From Leeuwenhoekiella aestuarii (lineage in GTDB: Bacteria; Bacteroidota; Bacteroidia; Flavobacteriales; Flavobacteriaceae), in contig NZ_QOVJ01000001.1 of the NCBI RefSeq assembly GCF_004104055.1, positions 1 through 64,000 on the forward strand: a stretch of DNA of 64,000 bases. The letters run 5' to 3'. A program made the position numbers and the translations under genes. This document shows positions 35,497 through 44,622 of this stretch, piece by piece; within the stretch, counting starts at the first letter, position 1, and the number at the start of each line of letters is the position of its first letter. The notes below the pieces were generated by a model that was not told the DNA's origin, ran no database searches, and worked only from the letters and a program-made list of their open reading frames with translations.

Positions 35497-37254
35497 ATGA
35501 AAATATCCCTACTCAGCTTAGTTACAATTTTAGTTTTGGCTTGCGCCGAAAAGCCAAAACCGGAAGATTTTGACCTCACAACTCCATTTGAGAAAGGGGA
35601 TGGCAACCAAACACCAACCTATCAGGAAGTGATGGATTATTATGCTGATCTCGACGAAGCTTATGTAGCGATTAAAACCTATGAAATAGGTTCTACAGAC
35701 AGTGGCAAACCACTTACTCTTGTAACTTTTAATACGGATCGAACTTTTGATTCTGAATTTTCAGACGCAAAAGATGTGACACGAATTCTCATCAACAACG
35801 GTATTCATCCTGGAGAATCTGATGGAATAGACGCGACAATGATGCTGATGCGAGATCTGGCAAATGGTACTATTGACGCTCCTGAAAAAACCTGGATCGG
35901 TGCAATCGCAATTTACAATACCGGCGGTTCCCTAAGCCGAAATACCGGCACACGTGCCAATCAAAACGGTCCAGAAGAATACGGTTTTAGAGGAAATGCT
36001 CAGAATTATGATCTCAATCGGGATTTTGTAAAAGCAGACACCCGCAATGCACGAACCTTTGCAGACATCTACCACATGATTGATCCTGATGTGCTGATAG
36101 ATAATCACGTAAGTAATGGTGCAGATTATCAATATGTGCTCACGCATTTATTTACACAACACAATAAATTAGGCGGCAAACCCGGCGCGTATTTACACGA
36201 AGAATTGCAACCCCAATTAGAGAAAGATTTAGCTGAAAAAGACTGGCCGATCACACCATATGTGAATGTATTTAACCAGGTACCGGAAATTGGTTTTTCA
36301 CAATTTATGGACTATCCCCGGTACTCTACAGGTTACAGCACCTTGTGGAATACATTTGGAATGATGGTAGAAACACATATGCTCAAGCCTTATAAACAAC
36401 GTGTTGAAGGCACCTACGAATTGATGAAATCTATGCTAAGCATCGTTGAGAAAGATGGCGCTAAAATGCAACACCTCAGAAGAGAACAAGATTCTTTGTA
36501 CAAAAGCGGTTCTTTAATTGGAAAAAACTACGCATTACATTTTGACATTGACAGCAGTAAAACAACAACGCTCGCTTTTTTAGGATATGAAGGCGTACAA
36601 CAAACCAGTTCTGTTACCGGCATGCCACGCTTAAAGTACAACAGAGACAAACCTTTTGAAAAAGAGGTTACCTATTACAACTATATGAAGCCTGTTAAGG
36701 AAGTAAGCATCCCCCGTGCTTATATTATTCCTCAAGGCTGGCATCAAGTAATTGAGCGTTTGAAGGAAAATGAAATTCATTTTGAACGTTTTAAAAAAGA
36801 CAGTATTCTAACTGCTGAAATTTATCACATTGCCGATTATCAGACGCGATCTCAAGCTTATGAAGGTCATTACCTGCATTCCAACACAGAAGTAACAACC
36901 ACAAGAAAAGAAGTTGCTGTACGTGCCGGGGATTATCTTGTAGAGACAAACCAGTCTGGCTTGCGCTACATTATTGAAATGTTAGAGCCCTCTGGCATAG
37001 ATTCCTTTTTTAACTGGAATTACTTTGATACCATTTTGCAACAAAAAGAACATTTCTCACCATATGTCTGGGAAGACCGCGCTCAGGAATTATTAGACTC
37101 AGATCAAAAGTTGAAAGCGGCATTTGAAGCTAAAAAGCAAGATGACACATCATTTGCTAAAAACTGGTATGCGCAACTGGAGTGGATCTATGAGCATTCT
37201 TCAAACTACGAAGAAGCTTATTTACGCTACCCGATCTTTAGGGTTGCTAATTAA
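35497..37254 (+). CDS. M14-family zinc carboxypeptidase, lipoprotein
   Basis: The signal of this 585-residue protein ends LVLAC with the lipid Cys at residue 16. The M14 zinc site is visible as NNGIHPGESDG (His and Glu) and VLIDNHVSNG (second His). NYDLNRDFVK supplies the substrate-binding Asn-Arg. The peptidase domain covers the N-terminal half; the rest is a beta-rich domain of unknown role. It should cleave peptides in the periplasm or at the surface. Convergent overlap with the NUDIX gene at its 3' end. Confidence 0.9.
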   Translation: MKISLLSLVTILVLACAEKPKPEDFDLTTPFEKGDGNQTPTYQEVMDYYADLDEAYVAIKTYEIGSTDSGKPLTLVTFNTDRTFDSEFSDAKDVTRILINNGIHPGESDGIDATMMLMRDLANGTIDAPEKTWIGAIAIYNTGGSLSRNTGTRANQNGPEEYGFRGNAQNYDLNRDFVKADTRNARTFADIYHMIDPDVLIDNHVSNGADYQYVLTHLFTQHNKLGGKPGAYLHEELQPQLEKDLAEKDWPITPYVNVFNQVPEIGFSQFMDYPRYSTGYSTLWNTFGMMVETHMLKPYKQRVEGTYELMKSMLSIVEKDGAKMQHLRREQDSLYKSGSLIGKNYALHFDIDSSKTTTLAFLGYEGVQQTSSVTGMPRLKYNRDKPFEKEVTYYNYMKPVKEVSIPRAYIIPQGWHQVIERLKENEIHFERFKKDSILTAEIYHIADYQTRSQAYEGHYLHSNTEVTTTRKEVAVRAGDYLVETNQSGLRYIIEMLEPSGIDSFFNWNYFDTILQQKEHFSPYVWEDRAQELLDSDQKLKAAFEAKKQDDTSFAKNWYAQLEWIYEHSSNYEEAYLRYPIFRVAN

Positions 37255-37845
37255 ATATTCTTTTGGGAATAACAGCTTGATGTTCTCGTAAGATTTAGTC
37301 AGTGCCTTTTGAGATTTTTCAAAATTCTTCCAACGAACTTTTTTAATACCTTCAGAAGGCTGTGGTTCTAAAGCTCCCTCATAATCTGAAGTCATCTTAT
37401 ACCAGTAAGTCTCTTTAAGTTTAAACTTTCCGCCTCGTTTAAAAATGTGATATGTAATCGTAATAAGATCACCTAGCACCAGATTTTGGCAACCTGTCTC
37501 TTCACTTACCTCACGTATGGCACATTCTTCAATGGTTTCTTTTTTTTCCAATTTTCCTTTTGGCAAATCCCATTTTCCATTGCGTTTGATAAAAAGAATT
37601 TCAGAATGCTTGTTAAAAACCATTCCACCACCGGCGATAACTACAGGAAGTTTTTTCTTCAAAAACTTGAGTAATTTACTGCCTTTAGGGTGATAGAGAT
37701 TGATGTGCGTGAGTTGACCACGATTCACCTGTTTAATAATGCTTTTTATTTTTGCACGTTTTATAGGAATGGATGTGTAATTTTCTCCAATATACTTTTC
37801 AGTTGAAAGTATTATCGGCACATCATTTACAAAAACTTTATACAT
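37222..37845 (-). CDS. NUDIX hydrolase
   Basis: The last two-thirds of this 207-residue protein hold the Nudix fold, with the box GKLEKKETIEECAIREVSEETG complete including the Glu ligands. An N-terminal 65-residue part (MYKVFVNDVPIILSTEKY) is extra and of unknown role. ATG 37845 is preferred because upstream in-frame codons run into pyrE. The substrate is unknown. The 5' ends of this gene and pyrE are only seven bases apart, so their promoters must overlap or lie inside the genes. The 3' end overlaps the M14 gene by 33 bases. Confidence 0.88.
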   Translation of the reverse strand: MYKVFVNDVPIILSTEKYIGENYTSIPIKRAKIKSIIKQVNRGQLTHINLYHPKGSKLLKFLKKKLPVVIAGGGMVFNKHSEILFIKRNGKWDLPKGKLEKKETIEECAIREVSEETGCQNLVLGDLITITYHIFKRGGKFKLKETYWYKMTSDYEGALEPQPSEGIKKVRWKNFEKSQKALTKSYENIKLLFPKEYLISNPKDRVA

Positions 37846-37852
37846 TTGTACC

Positions 37853-38506
37853 ATGATCTTAAAAAAGGAAACAGCTAAAAAAACAGCTGAGTTGTTATTG
37901 CAAATTAATGCAATTAAATTACAACCACAAAACCCCTTCACGTGGGCCAGCGGGTGGAAATCACCTATTTATTGCGATAACCGCATTACCTTGTCGTATC
38001 CGCACATACGCAACTACTTACGAGAAAACATTGCTAACCAAATAGAACAGCTTTATGGCAAGCCAGATGTGATCGCAGGTGTTGCGACAGGCGCCATAGG
38101 TATAGGCATGCTGGTTGCAGACTTCTTGAACCTGCCTTTTATCTATATTAGGCCAGAGGCGAAAAAGCACGGACGACAAAATCAAATCGAAGGAAAATTA
38201 GAGCCTGGTCAATCTGTTGTTGTCGTTGAAGATCTTATCAGTACCGGCAAGAGTAGTCTTATGGCTGTGGAAGCATTAAAAGCCGCTGAAGCCAATGTAA
38301 AAGGGATGCTGGCTATTTTTACCTATGGTTTTGATATTTCTAAAACCAATTTTGAAGAATATGGTATAGACTTGCACACACTAAGCGACTATGAACATCT
38401 TTTAGAGCAAGCTTCAGACACACGATATATTTCAGAAAAAGAACGCTTAACCTTGCAGACCTGGCGTCTTTCTCCAGACACCTGGGAAGCTGCAGCCTCA
38501 GAATAA
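37853..38506 (+). CDS. pyrE: Orotate phosphoribosyltransferase
   Basis: This 217-residue enzyme converts orotate and PRPP to orotidine monophosphate in pyrimidine synthesis. The PRPP-binding motif is VVVVEDLISTGKSSL. The substrate-binding TWASGWKSPIYCDNR occurs near residue 30, with YIRPEAKKHGRQNQIEG in the flexible loop. Normal length. Confidence 0.96.
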   Translation: MILKKETAKKTAELLLQINAIKLQPQNPFTWASGWKSPIYCDNRITLSYPHIRNYLRENIANQIEQLYGKPDVIAGVATGAIGIGMLVADFLNLPFIYIRPEAKKHGRQNQIEGKLEPGQSVVVVEDLISTGKSSLMAVEALKAAEANVKGMLAIFTYGFDISKTNFEEYGIDLHTLSDYEHLLEQASDTRYISEKERLTLQTWRLSPDTWEAAASE

Positions 38507-38549
38507 ATACTTAACGCTTAATTTCAAATTTTTACAGACTACTAAACCT

Positions 38550-38942
38550 ATGTATATAGAAAGCCCTAAGAAAACCATTGATAAAAGTCCTGAAACAATT
38601 TTCAACTTTCTTATTGATGTGAATAATTACAAACAATTGATGCCAGACAGCATTAGTAAATTTGAAATTTTAAGCGACAAACGTTTCCTTTTTGCCCTAA
38701 AAGGAATGCCGGATATTGTTTTAGAATTAAAAAATAGCGTGCCTTTTAATAAAGTAGTTTTAGGTGCTGCGAGTGAAAAATTACCTTTTACACTAACTGC
38801 AAACATTAAAGAACTTACTGAAAAAAGCAGCGAGGCATATTTTGAATTTGAAGGTGAATTTAACGCGATGATGTCTATGATGATCAAAGGACCTATCACA
38901 AAATTCATTCAAACGCTCACCGAGAACTTGCAAAAAATCTAA
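38550..38942 (+). CDS. SRPBCC/START-like protein
   Basis: This 130-residue protein is a typical small helix-grip domain: ESPKKTIDKSPETIFNFLIDVNNYKQLMP at the start and MMIKGPITKFIQTLTENLQ as the long C-terminal helix. The domain binds lipids or small hydrophobic molecules. No specific function is inferred. It follows pyrE and overlaps the 3' end of birA by four bases (convergent). Confidence 0.86.
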   Translation: MYIESPKKTIDKSPETIFNFLIDVNNYKQLMPDSISKFEILSDKRFLFALKGMPDIVLELKNSVPFNKVVLGAASEKLPFTLTANIKELTEKSSEAYFEFEGEFNAMMSMMIKGPITKFIQTLTENLQKI

Positions 38943-39667
38943 TAGAGCAGTTTAAGTTCTTTGAGGTCAAACTCTTTGTAAAGCTCATCTTCCAGTTGTA
39001 AGATGAGCTTTCCTGTTTTTGATACTTCGGTTATGATACCGGTGAAAAGCTCGCCACTATTGGTTTTAAAAGTTGAAACTTTTCCTTTTCTAAAAAGTTT
39101 GTCTTCATATTCAGTTTTGAGCGTTTCAAATGCACCTTGCGTGATAAGTGCAACGTATTTGTAAAACTTGATTATGAGAAACTCTAAAACTTCTTCTAGG
39201 TCAAAAATCTTTCCGGTTTCTAAAGCTAGCGAAGTTGCACGTGGTGCATGTTTAAATACTTTCTGATTGATGTTGAGCCCAACACCAATTATGACAGCAT
39301 AAAGACCATTACGTATCACACTTTCTATAAGTATACCGCAAATTTTAGATTTACCTGCCAATATGTCGTTTGGCCATTTAACAGATATATTCATAACACC
39401 AAACTCTTCTAAAACCTCATAAATAGCAAGCGAAGTTGCCATTGTAATGTAAAAAGATTTACCCACCGGCAAACCTTTTACACGCTTAAACACACTAAAC
39501 GTTAGGTTTTTACCCGACTCTGACTCCCACGAAGCACCACGTTGTCCTCTACCCGCTCTTTGGTCTAAAGTCCAGACCAGAACATCACTTTCTGAGTCGA
39601 ACTCTTTTGTATAGGCTCTTAAGTACGAATTTGTAGAAGTTGTGGCATTAAGTTTGACTACTTTCAT
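38939..39667 (-). CDS. birA: Biotin-[acetyl-CoA carboxylase] ligase
   Basis: This 242-residue enzyme attaches biotin to carboxyl-carrier proteins. DQRAGRGQRGASWESESG is the biotinyl-AMP loop and VKWPNDILAGKSKICGILIES the catalytic Lys region. There is no N-terminal HTH, so it is not a BirA repressor. Divergent from rsfS. Confidence 0.94.
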   Translation of the reverse strand: MKVVKLNATTSTNSYLRAYTKEFDSESDVLVWTLDQRAGRGQRGASWESESGKNLTFSVFKRVKGLPVGKSFYITMATSLAIYEVLEEFGVMNISVKWPNDILAGKSKICGILIESVIRNGLYAVIIGVGLNINQKVFKHAPRATSLALETGKIFDLEEVLEFLIIKFYKYVALITQGAFETLKTEYEDKLFRKGKVSTFKTNSGELFTGIITEVSKTGKLILQLEDELYKEFDLKELKLLY

Positions 39668-39725
39668 GCTGTAAATAGAATGGCTTAAATGTTATCACAA
39701 GAAACACTATGAAACAAAATTGTAA

Positions 39726-39733
39726 TAACTTTG
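39726..39733 (+). promoter_or_regulatory. Promoter -7 element for rsfS-ftsH
   Basis: TAACTTTG matches the TAnnTTTG consensus of Bacteroidota promoters and lies 20 bases before the rsfS start. A clear -33 TTG at the usual distance was not found. Confidence 0.4.
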
Positions 39734-39752
39734 CCAGACTAAAAAAGATTTA

Positions 39753-40124
39753 ATGGCAAAAAAAGAAGTAAGTACAGATCAACTAATTACAACTATTCTA
39801 GAAGGGATTGAAGAAGTGAAGGGTCAAAACATTGATTTATTAGACCTTAGGGAGATAGAGAACATGGTTTGTGACTACTTTATCGTATGCAATGGTACTT
39901 CTAATACGCAGGTTACTGCCATTGTAAATTCAATTCAAAAAACCGTAAGCAAAAAACTTAAAGATAAGCCCTGGCACGTAGAAGGCACGCAAAATGCTGA
40001 ATGGGTGTTGATGGATTATGTACACGTTGTGGTACACGTTTTTCAAAAGCATATCAGGGAATATTATGACATTGAAAGCCTTTGGGGAGATGCCAAAGTA
40101 ACTTCAATTGAATCAAATTATTAA
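39753..40124 (+). CDS. rsfS: Ribosome silencing factor
   Basis: This 123-residue protein binds uL14 of the large ribosomal subunit and blocks subunit joining under starvation. The family core is DLREIENMVCDYFIVCNGTSNTQVTAI and WVLMDYVHVVVHVFQKHIREYYDIESLWGDA. Nine bases separate it from ftsH. Confidence 0.95.
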   Translation: MAKKEVSTDQLITTILEGIEEVKGQNIDLLDLREIENMVCDYFIVCNGTSNTQVTAIVNSIQKTVSKKLKDKPWHVEGTQNAEWVLMDYVHVVVHVFQKHIREYYDIESLWGDAKVTSIESNY

Positions 40125-40133
40125 AAAAAATCA

Positions 40134-42107
40134 ATGGCAGACAAATCAAAAAAGCCCGCTCCTAATAAGCCTAAATTTAGCGCTTGGTGGATTTACACCG
40201 CGATAATACTTGTATTCTTAGCGCTCAACTTTTTCAGCAGTAGTTCTGATCACGGCAATCCTAAAGAGATTCTTGAAAATCAATTGTTGACCTTTATTAA
40301 AGATGGTGATGTCAAAAGAATTGACATAAACAAATCAGCCAGTAATCAGGTTGCATATATCTATCTAACTGATGAAGCAAAAAATAAGGATAAGCACACA
40401 AAGCCTGCAAATAATGGCATGAACTTTTTTAATAGTACCGGTGGCGCTGAATATGAATATCGCTACGGAACTCTTGAAAATTTTGAGAATTCATTAGCTG
40501 CTTTGAAGGATGAAAATAATTTCAAAATTCAATATCTCAAGCCAGAAAACAATATGTTTAGTGATATTCTAATCACATTGCTTCCTATTGCGATTATTAT
40601 TGGTATTTGGATCTTTATAATGCGCAGAATGTCTTCTGGCGGTGCAGGGGGTGCTGGCGGTCAGATTTTCAATATAGGAAAATCTAAAGCGAAACTTTTT
40701 GATGAAAAAACCGATGTCAAAACATCGTTTAAAGATGTTGCTGGTCTTGAGGGAGCTAAAGAAGAAGTACAGGAAATTGTAGATTTCTTAAAGAACCCTG
40801 AAAAATACACAAATCTTGGAGGCAAAATCCCAAAAGGAGCATTACTCGTAGGACCTCCGGGAACTGGTAAAACTTTACTTGCAAAAGCAGTTGCCGGTGA
40901 AGCTAAAGTACCTTTCTTTTCGCTTTCTGGCTCTGACTTTGTAGAGATGTTTGTAGGTGTTGGTGCTTCTCGGGTACGTGACCTTTTTAAACAAGCAAAA
41001 GAAAAATCTCCTGCTATTATTTTTATTGATGAGATTGATGCGATAGGTAGAGCTCGTGGTAAAGCTAATTTTAGTGGATCTAACGATGAACGTGAAAATA
41101 CATTAAACCAACTTCTAACAGAGATGGATGGTTTTGGAACAAACACTAATGTTATCGTTATTGCTGCTACTAACCGTGCAGACGTTTTAGATACTGCATT
41201 GATGCGTGCCGGTCGTTTTGACCGTCAGATCTATGTAGACCTTCCTGACGTTAGAGAGCGTAAAGAGATTTTTGAAGTACACTTGCGTCCACTTAAAAAA
41301 GTGGCTGAAGAGTTAGATACAGAATTTATGGCTAAACAAACACCTGGATTCTCTGGTGCAGATATTGCCAATGTGTGTAATGAGGCTGCTCTTATCGCTG
41401 CACGGCAAGGCAAATCAGCCGTTGGTCGTCAAGACTTTTTAGATGCGGTAGATCGTATAGTAGGAGGACTAGAAAAGAAAAATAAAATCATCACTCCAGA
41501 CGAGAAAAAAGCAATTGCTTTTCACGAAGCTGGTCACGCCACTGTTAGTTGGATGCTTGAACACGCTGCACCTTTAGTAAAGGTCACGATTGTTCCTCGT
41601 GGTCGTTCATTAGGAGCTGCTTGGTATTTACCAGAAGAGCGATTAATAGTACGCCCTGAACAGATGCTTGACGAGATGTGTGCTGCTATGGGTGGTCGTG
41701 CTGCCGAAAAAGTAACCTTTGATAAGATCTCTACAGGAGCCCTTAGTGACTTAGAAAAAGTGACTAAACAAGCTCGAATGATGGTAACTACTTATGGTTT
41801 AAACGATGAGATCGGAAACTTAACGTATTACGATTCTTCAGGGCAGAATGAGTATAACTTCAGTAAGCCTTACAGTGAAAAAACTGCAGAACTTATTGAT
41901 AAAGAAATTTCAAAGATTATTGAAGAGCAATATCAACGTGCTATTCAAATCCTTGAAGACAATAAAGATAAATTGAATGAACTTGCAGAAGTTCTTCTAG
42001 ATAAAGAGGTGATTTTCAAAGATAACTTAGAAAAAATATTCGGAAAACGCCCTTTTGACAAAAACATCGAAGCTGAAACTAAGAATCTTCCTGTAAGCGA
42101 AAGTTAG
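40134..42107 (+). CDS. ftsH: ATP-dependent zinc metalloprotease FtsH
   Basis: This 657-residue membrane protease degrades misfolded and regulatory membrane proteins. It has one N-terminal TM (about 18-36), a periplasmic part, and a second TM near 145 followed by the GG-rich linker. The AAA module has GPPGTGKT and [14 protein letters not shown] residues occur near [15 protein letters not shown], and the protease has HEAGHA zinc ligands. Length is normal for the family. It starts a cluster with lipid-synthesis genes. Confidence 0.97.
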   Translation: MADKSKKPAPNKPKFSAWWIYTAIILVFLALNFFSSSSDHGNPKEILENQLLTFIKDGDVKRIDINKSASNQVAYIYLTDEAKNKDKHTKPANNGMNFFNSTGGAEYEYRYGTLENFENSLAALKDENNFKIQYLKPENNMFSDILITLLPIAIIIGIWIFIMRRMSSGGAGGAGGQIFNIGKSKAKLFDEKTDVKTSFKDVAGLEGAKEEVQEIVDFLKNPEKYTNLGGKIPKGALLVGPPGTGKTLLAKAVAGEAKVPFFSLSGSDFVEMFVGVGASRVRDLFKQAKEKSPAIIFIDEIDAIGRARGKANFSGSNDERENTLNQLLTEMDGFGTNTNVIVIAATNRADVLDTALMRAGRFDRQIYVDLPDVRERKEIFEVHLRPLKKVAEELDTEFMAKQTPGFSGADIANVCNEAALIAARQGKSAVGRQDFLDAVDRIVGGLEKKNKIITPDEKKAIAFHEAGHATVSWMLEHAAPLVKVTIVPRGRSLGAAWYLPEERLIVRPEQMLDEMCAAMGGRAAEKVTFDKISTGALSDLEKVTKQARMMVTTYGLNDEIGNLTYYDSSGQNEYNFSKPYSEKTAELIDKEISKIIEEQYQRAIQILEDNKDKLNELAEVLLDKEVIFKDNLEKIFGKRPFDKNIEAETKNLPVSES

Positions 42108-42131
42108 AATCTTAGCATTTGCAATCAATAT

Positions 42132-42171
42132 AAAATCTTAACTTGACACGTTGTTGAGTTAAGATTTTTTA
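42132..42171 (+). terminator. Terminator after ftsH
   Basis: AATCTTAACT pairs with AGTTAAGATT, followed by six T. The promoter -7 element of the next gene begins at its end. Confidence 0.7.
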
Positions 42172-42177
42172 TATTTG
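42170..42177 (+). promoter_or_regulatory. Promoter -7 element for the LUD-cdsA-psd genes
   Basis: TATATTTG fits TAnnTTTG and overlaps the 3' edge of the ftsH terminator, 36 bases before the LUD gene start. TTG triplets occur at 42151 and 42154, a little close for an ideal -33 element. Confidence 0.4.
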
Positions 42178-42213
42178 ATAGAATCCTAAATTTAGACGAA
42201 TATCCACTCATTT

Positions 42214-42828
42214 ATGAGTATCTTAAAAAAGCTTTTTAAGCAGAAAATTTCGCCAAGCGCAGACAAACCCGAAGGTTCTACTAAAGAACGAGGTAAATAT
42301 ATGCCTGATGTCACCGCTCCGGCAGATGAACGCTTTACTAAACATTTCATCCTCAATGGCGGTAAATTTTTGTACTGTGTAGATATGGATGAAGTTCATG
42401 AAAGTTTTGACAACATCCTTCTTGAAAACGATTGGTACGAGCAAGACGTCTATTGTCTTGATAACAAATTAGAAGATCTCTTTAAAGGCTATAATTTAAA
42501 ATTTGGCAGAGAAAAAGAGGCAAAGTTCTTTTTATCAACTTGTGAAAATCTAATTGCAGATGATGGCAGTCTCTTAATCTCTTCAAATCAAATCAAAGAG
42601 AAAAAATTAAAAGAGCTTCCTCAGAACTTAGTAATATTTGCAACAACAAGTCAAATTGTAAACAGTATTGGCGAAGGTTTAAGAGGCATTAAAAAGAAAA
42701 ACACAGGACAAATACCTACAAACATCACCACGATTAAAAATTTTGAACCTAAAGAAGGGGCAAAAGATTTTATGAGCTATGGCAGTAGTGCAAAAAATCT
42801 TTATTTATTACTACTAGAAGATTTGTAG
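42214..42828 (+). CDS. LUD-domain (LutC/YkgG-type) protein
   Basis: This 204-residue protein carries the LUD fold (FLSTCENLIADDGSLLISSNQ, NLVIFATTSQIVNSIGEGL, YLLLLEDL at the end). In lactate-utilisation systems the domain sits in LutB/LutC, but no other lut gene is nearby. The constant position before cdsA in flavobacteria suggests a different role tied to the envelope. One base separates its stop from the cdsA start. Confidence 0.82.
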   Translation: MSILKKLFKQKISPSADKPEGSTKERGKYMPDVTAPADERFTKHFILNGGKFLYCVDMDEVHESFDNILLENDWYEQDVYCLDNKLEDLFKGYNLKFGREKEAKFFLSTCENLIADDGSLLISSNQIKEKKLKELPQNLVIFATTSQIVNSIGEGLRGIKKKNTGQIPTNITTIKNFEPKEGAKDFMSYGSSAKNLYLLLLEDL

Positions 42829-42829
42829 T

Positions 42830-43633
42830 ATGCGCGAAATTACCGTAAGAGCACTTTCCGGCTTTTTATATGTTGTCATCTTATTGTTTTCCATTTTCTA
42901 TTCAGAGAAATGGTACATCCTGTTGTTCTTACTCTTCGGTATTATCACCTTGCGTGAATTCTTAAGACTCATTGGTTTTCAGTTTTGGTACACTTATTTG
43001 ATACTGATCTCTTTTATTCTGTTTTTCAGTTATTATAAAGTTTCAAAAGTTGCAACACTAGTTCTTCTAGGGCTAACTGTAGCTACCGGAATATATTTAA
43101 TGAAAAATCTTTTCAGCGAAAAACTTAGAAAATACCGGAAACTTCAAAAGTTACACATTACCATATTTTATATCATTGCCAGCTTTGTATTTTTAACCTT
43201 ACTCCCTTCACACGGAGATGATTTTTCTCCATACACCGTTGCTGGTTTATTTATCCTAATATGGACAAACGATACTTTTGCTTTTATTGTAGGTAAAAGT
43301 TTTGGACGCCATAAATTATTTCCGAGTATTTCTCCTAAAAAAACAATTGAAGGCTTTTTTGGAGGGCTCGTTTTTGCTTGTATTGCCAGTTATTTTATTC
43401 ATAAATTTACAGACAGCCTTAACTTCAACATCTGGCTATCGCTTGCGGTAGTAATGAGCACACTAGGGACTTTTGGTGATTTAATAGAATCTAAACTAAA
43501 ACGTGAGGCCGGCGTTAAAGACAGTGGAACCCTGATGCCAGGGCACGGCGGATTATATGATCGTTTAGATAGTATTTTGTTTGCTAGTCCATTTATTTAT
43601 TTGGTTTTAATAGTATTTGAATATGTTTCATAA
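42830..43633 (+). CDS. cdsA: Phosphatidate cytidylyltransferase
   Basis: This 267-residue membrane enzyme makes CDP-diacylglycerol for phospholipid synthesis. It has several membrane segments. The signature is near the C-terminus: GDLIESKLKREAGVKDSG...MPGHGGLYDRLDSIL. SISPKKTIEGFFGG and FGRHKLFPS precede it. Its 3' end overlaps psd by 11 bases, so translation is coupled. Confidence 0.95.
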   Translation: MREITVRALSGFLYVVILLFSIFYSEKWYILLFLLFGIITLREFLRLIGFQFWYTYLILISFILFFSYYKVSKVATLVLLGLTVATGIYLMKNLFSEKLRKYRKLQKLHITIFYIIASFVFLTLLPSHGDDFSPYTVAGLFILIWTNDTFAFIVGKSFGRHKLFPSISPKKTIEGFFGGLVFACIASYFIHKFTDSLNFNIWLSLAVVMSTLGTFGDLIESKLKREAGVKDSGTLMPGHGGLYDRLDSILFASPFIYLVLIVFEYVS

Positions 43634-44276
43634 AGAAGGTTATACCATAATTATCATAACACTACTTATTGTTGCTGTTGGATTTATAGCGACACAAACC
43701 TGGGTATCTCCAGTTTGGCTGCAATATGTATGTTATGGGGCTTTAGCCGTGCTACTCATACTCATACTTCAATTTTTCAGAAATCCTACCCGAACTGCAA
43801 ATGGTACTATTGATGAGATTATTGCCCCTGTTGATGGTAAAGTTGTAGTTATTGAGGAAGTGTACGAACGTGAATATTTTAAAGAAAATCGTTTACAGGT
43901 TTCAATCTTTATGTCTCCCATAAATGTTCACGTAACAAGATACCCGGCTGCAGGCGAAGTAGTTTACAGCAAATACCACCCGGGCAAATATCTTGTTGCC
44001 TGGCACCCTAAAGCTTCTGAAGAAAATGAGCGCACCACTGTTGTTGTTAGAACTACAAGCTTTGGAGATATATTATACCGCCAAATTGCAGGAGCAATGG
44101 CTAAACGCATTGTAAATTATGCTAAAAAAGGTGACAATGCTGTTCAGGGAAAGGACAGTGGATTTATAAAATTTGGTTCCCGTGTTGACTTATATTTACC
44201 TGTAGGCACTCCCATTGCAGTTAAACTCAACCAGAAAGTTAAAGGTGCAGAAAGCATCATCGCCACCTTAAAGTAA
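43623..44276 (+). CDS. psd: Phosphatidylserine decarboxylase family protein
   Basis: This 217-residue enzyme of the short type has N-terminal TMs and the self-processing motif GFIKFGSRVDL (pyruvoyl Ser in FGSR). It also has VSIFMSPINVHVTRYPAAG. It should make phosphatidylethanolamine from phosphatidylserine. ATG 43623 is preferred to TTG 43617. It is coupled to cdsA. Confidence 0.93.
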   Translation: MFHKEGYTIIIITLLIVAVGFIATQTWVSPVWLQYVCYGALAVLLILILQFFRNPTRTANGTIDEIIAPVDGKVVVIEEVYEREYFKENRLQVSIFMSPINVHVTRYPAAGEVVYSKYHPGKYLVAWHPKASEENERTTVVVRTTSFGDILYRQIAGAMAKRIVNYAKKGDNAVQGKDSGFIKFGSRVDLYLPVGTPIAVKLNQKVKGAESIIATLK

Positions 44277-44285
44277 CCGCTAGTT

Positions 44286-44558
44286 TTGAATAAAGAAGAA
44301 TTAGAAAGAGCGTTTCAGGATGCTGCCAGAAAAGCAAGTGAAACCAAAACGGTTTTACCTCCAGACATTCAGTTGTTGCTTTATGCTCATTACAAACAAG
44401 GTAATCAAAAAAGCAAATTGATACCGGTAGAGAATATTAAAGAAAATGATCTGCGTAGTGCTTTTAAATACAACGCTCTTATTCAGATAAAAGGTCTTTC
44501 TGCTACAGAAGCAAAAAAGGAATACATCAGACTTGTAGACCAATATATTCCTCATTAG
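44286..44558 (+). CDS. Acyl-CoA-binding protein
   Basis: This 90-residue four-helix protein has the family run LPPDIQLLLYAHYKQG and a KEYIRLVDQYIP end. It carries long-chain acyl-CoA. TTG 44286 is the only start that retains the first helix. It sits at the end of the cdsA-psd operon, consistent with a role in lipid supply. Confidence 0.88.
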   Translation: MNKEELERAFQDAARKASETKTVLPPDIQLLLYAHYKQGNQKSKLIPVENIKENDLRSAFKYNALIQIKGLSATEAKKEYIRLVDQYIPH

Positions 44559-44567
44559 GTTAAAAAC

Positions 44568-44598
44568 AAAAAACCCTGAGCACAAACTCAGGGTTTCC
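44568..44598. terminator. Bidirectional terminator between the acyl-CoA-binding protein gene and valS
   Basis: AAACCCTGAG with CTCAGGGTTT, six-base loop. A-run on the left and T/C tail on the right. It serves both convergent transcripts. Confidence 0.82.
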
Positions 44599-44622
44599 TA
44601 TATTATATATACTTATATTCTG

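Noticed and set aside
42214-42828. Lactate-utilisation protein LutC
   Set aside because: Only the fold is shared; no lutA/lutB neighbours and conserved context with cdsA instead.
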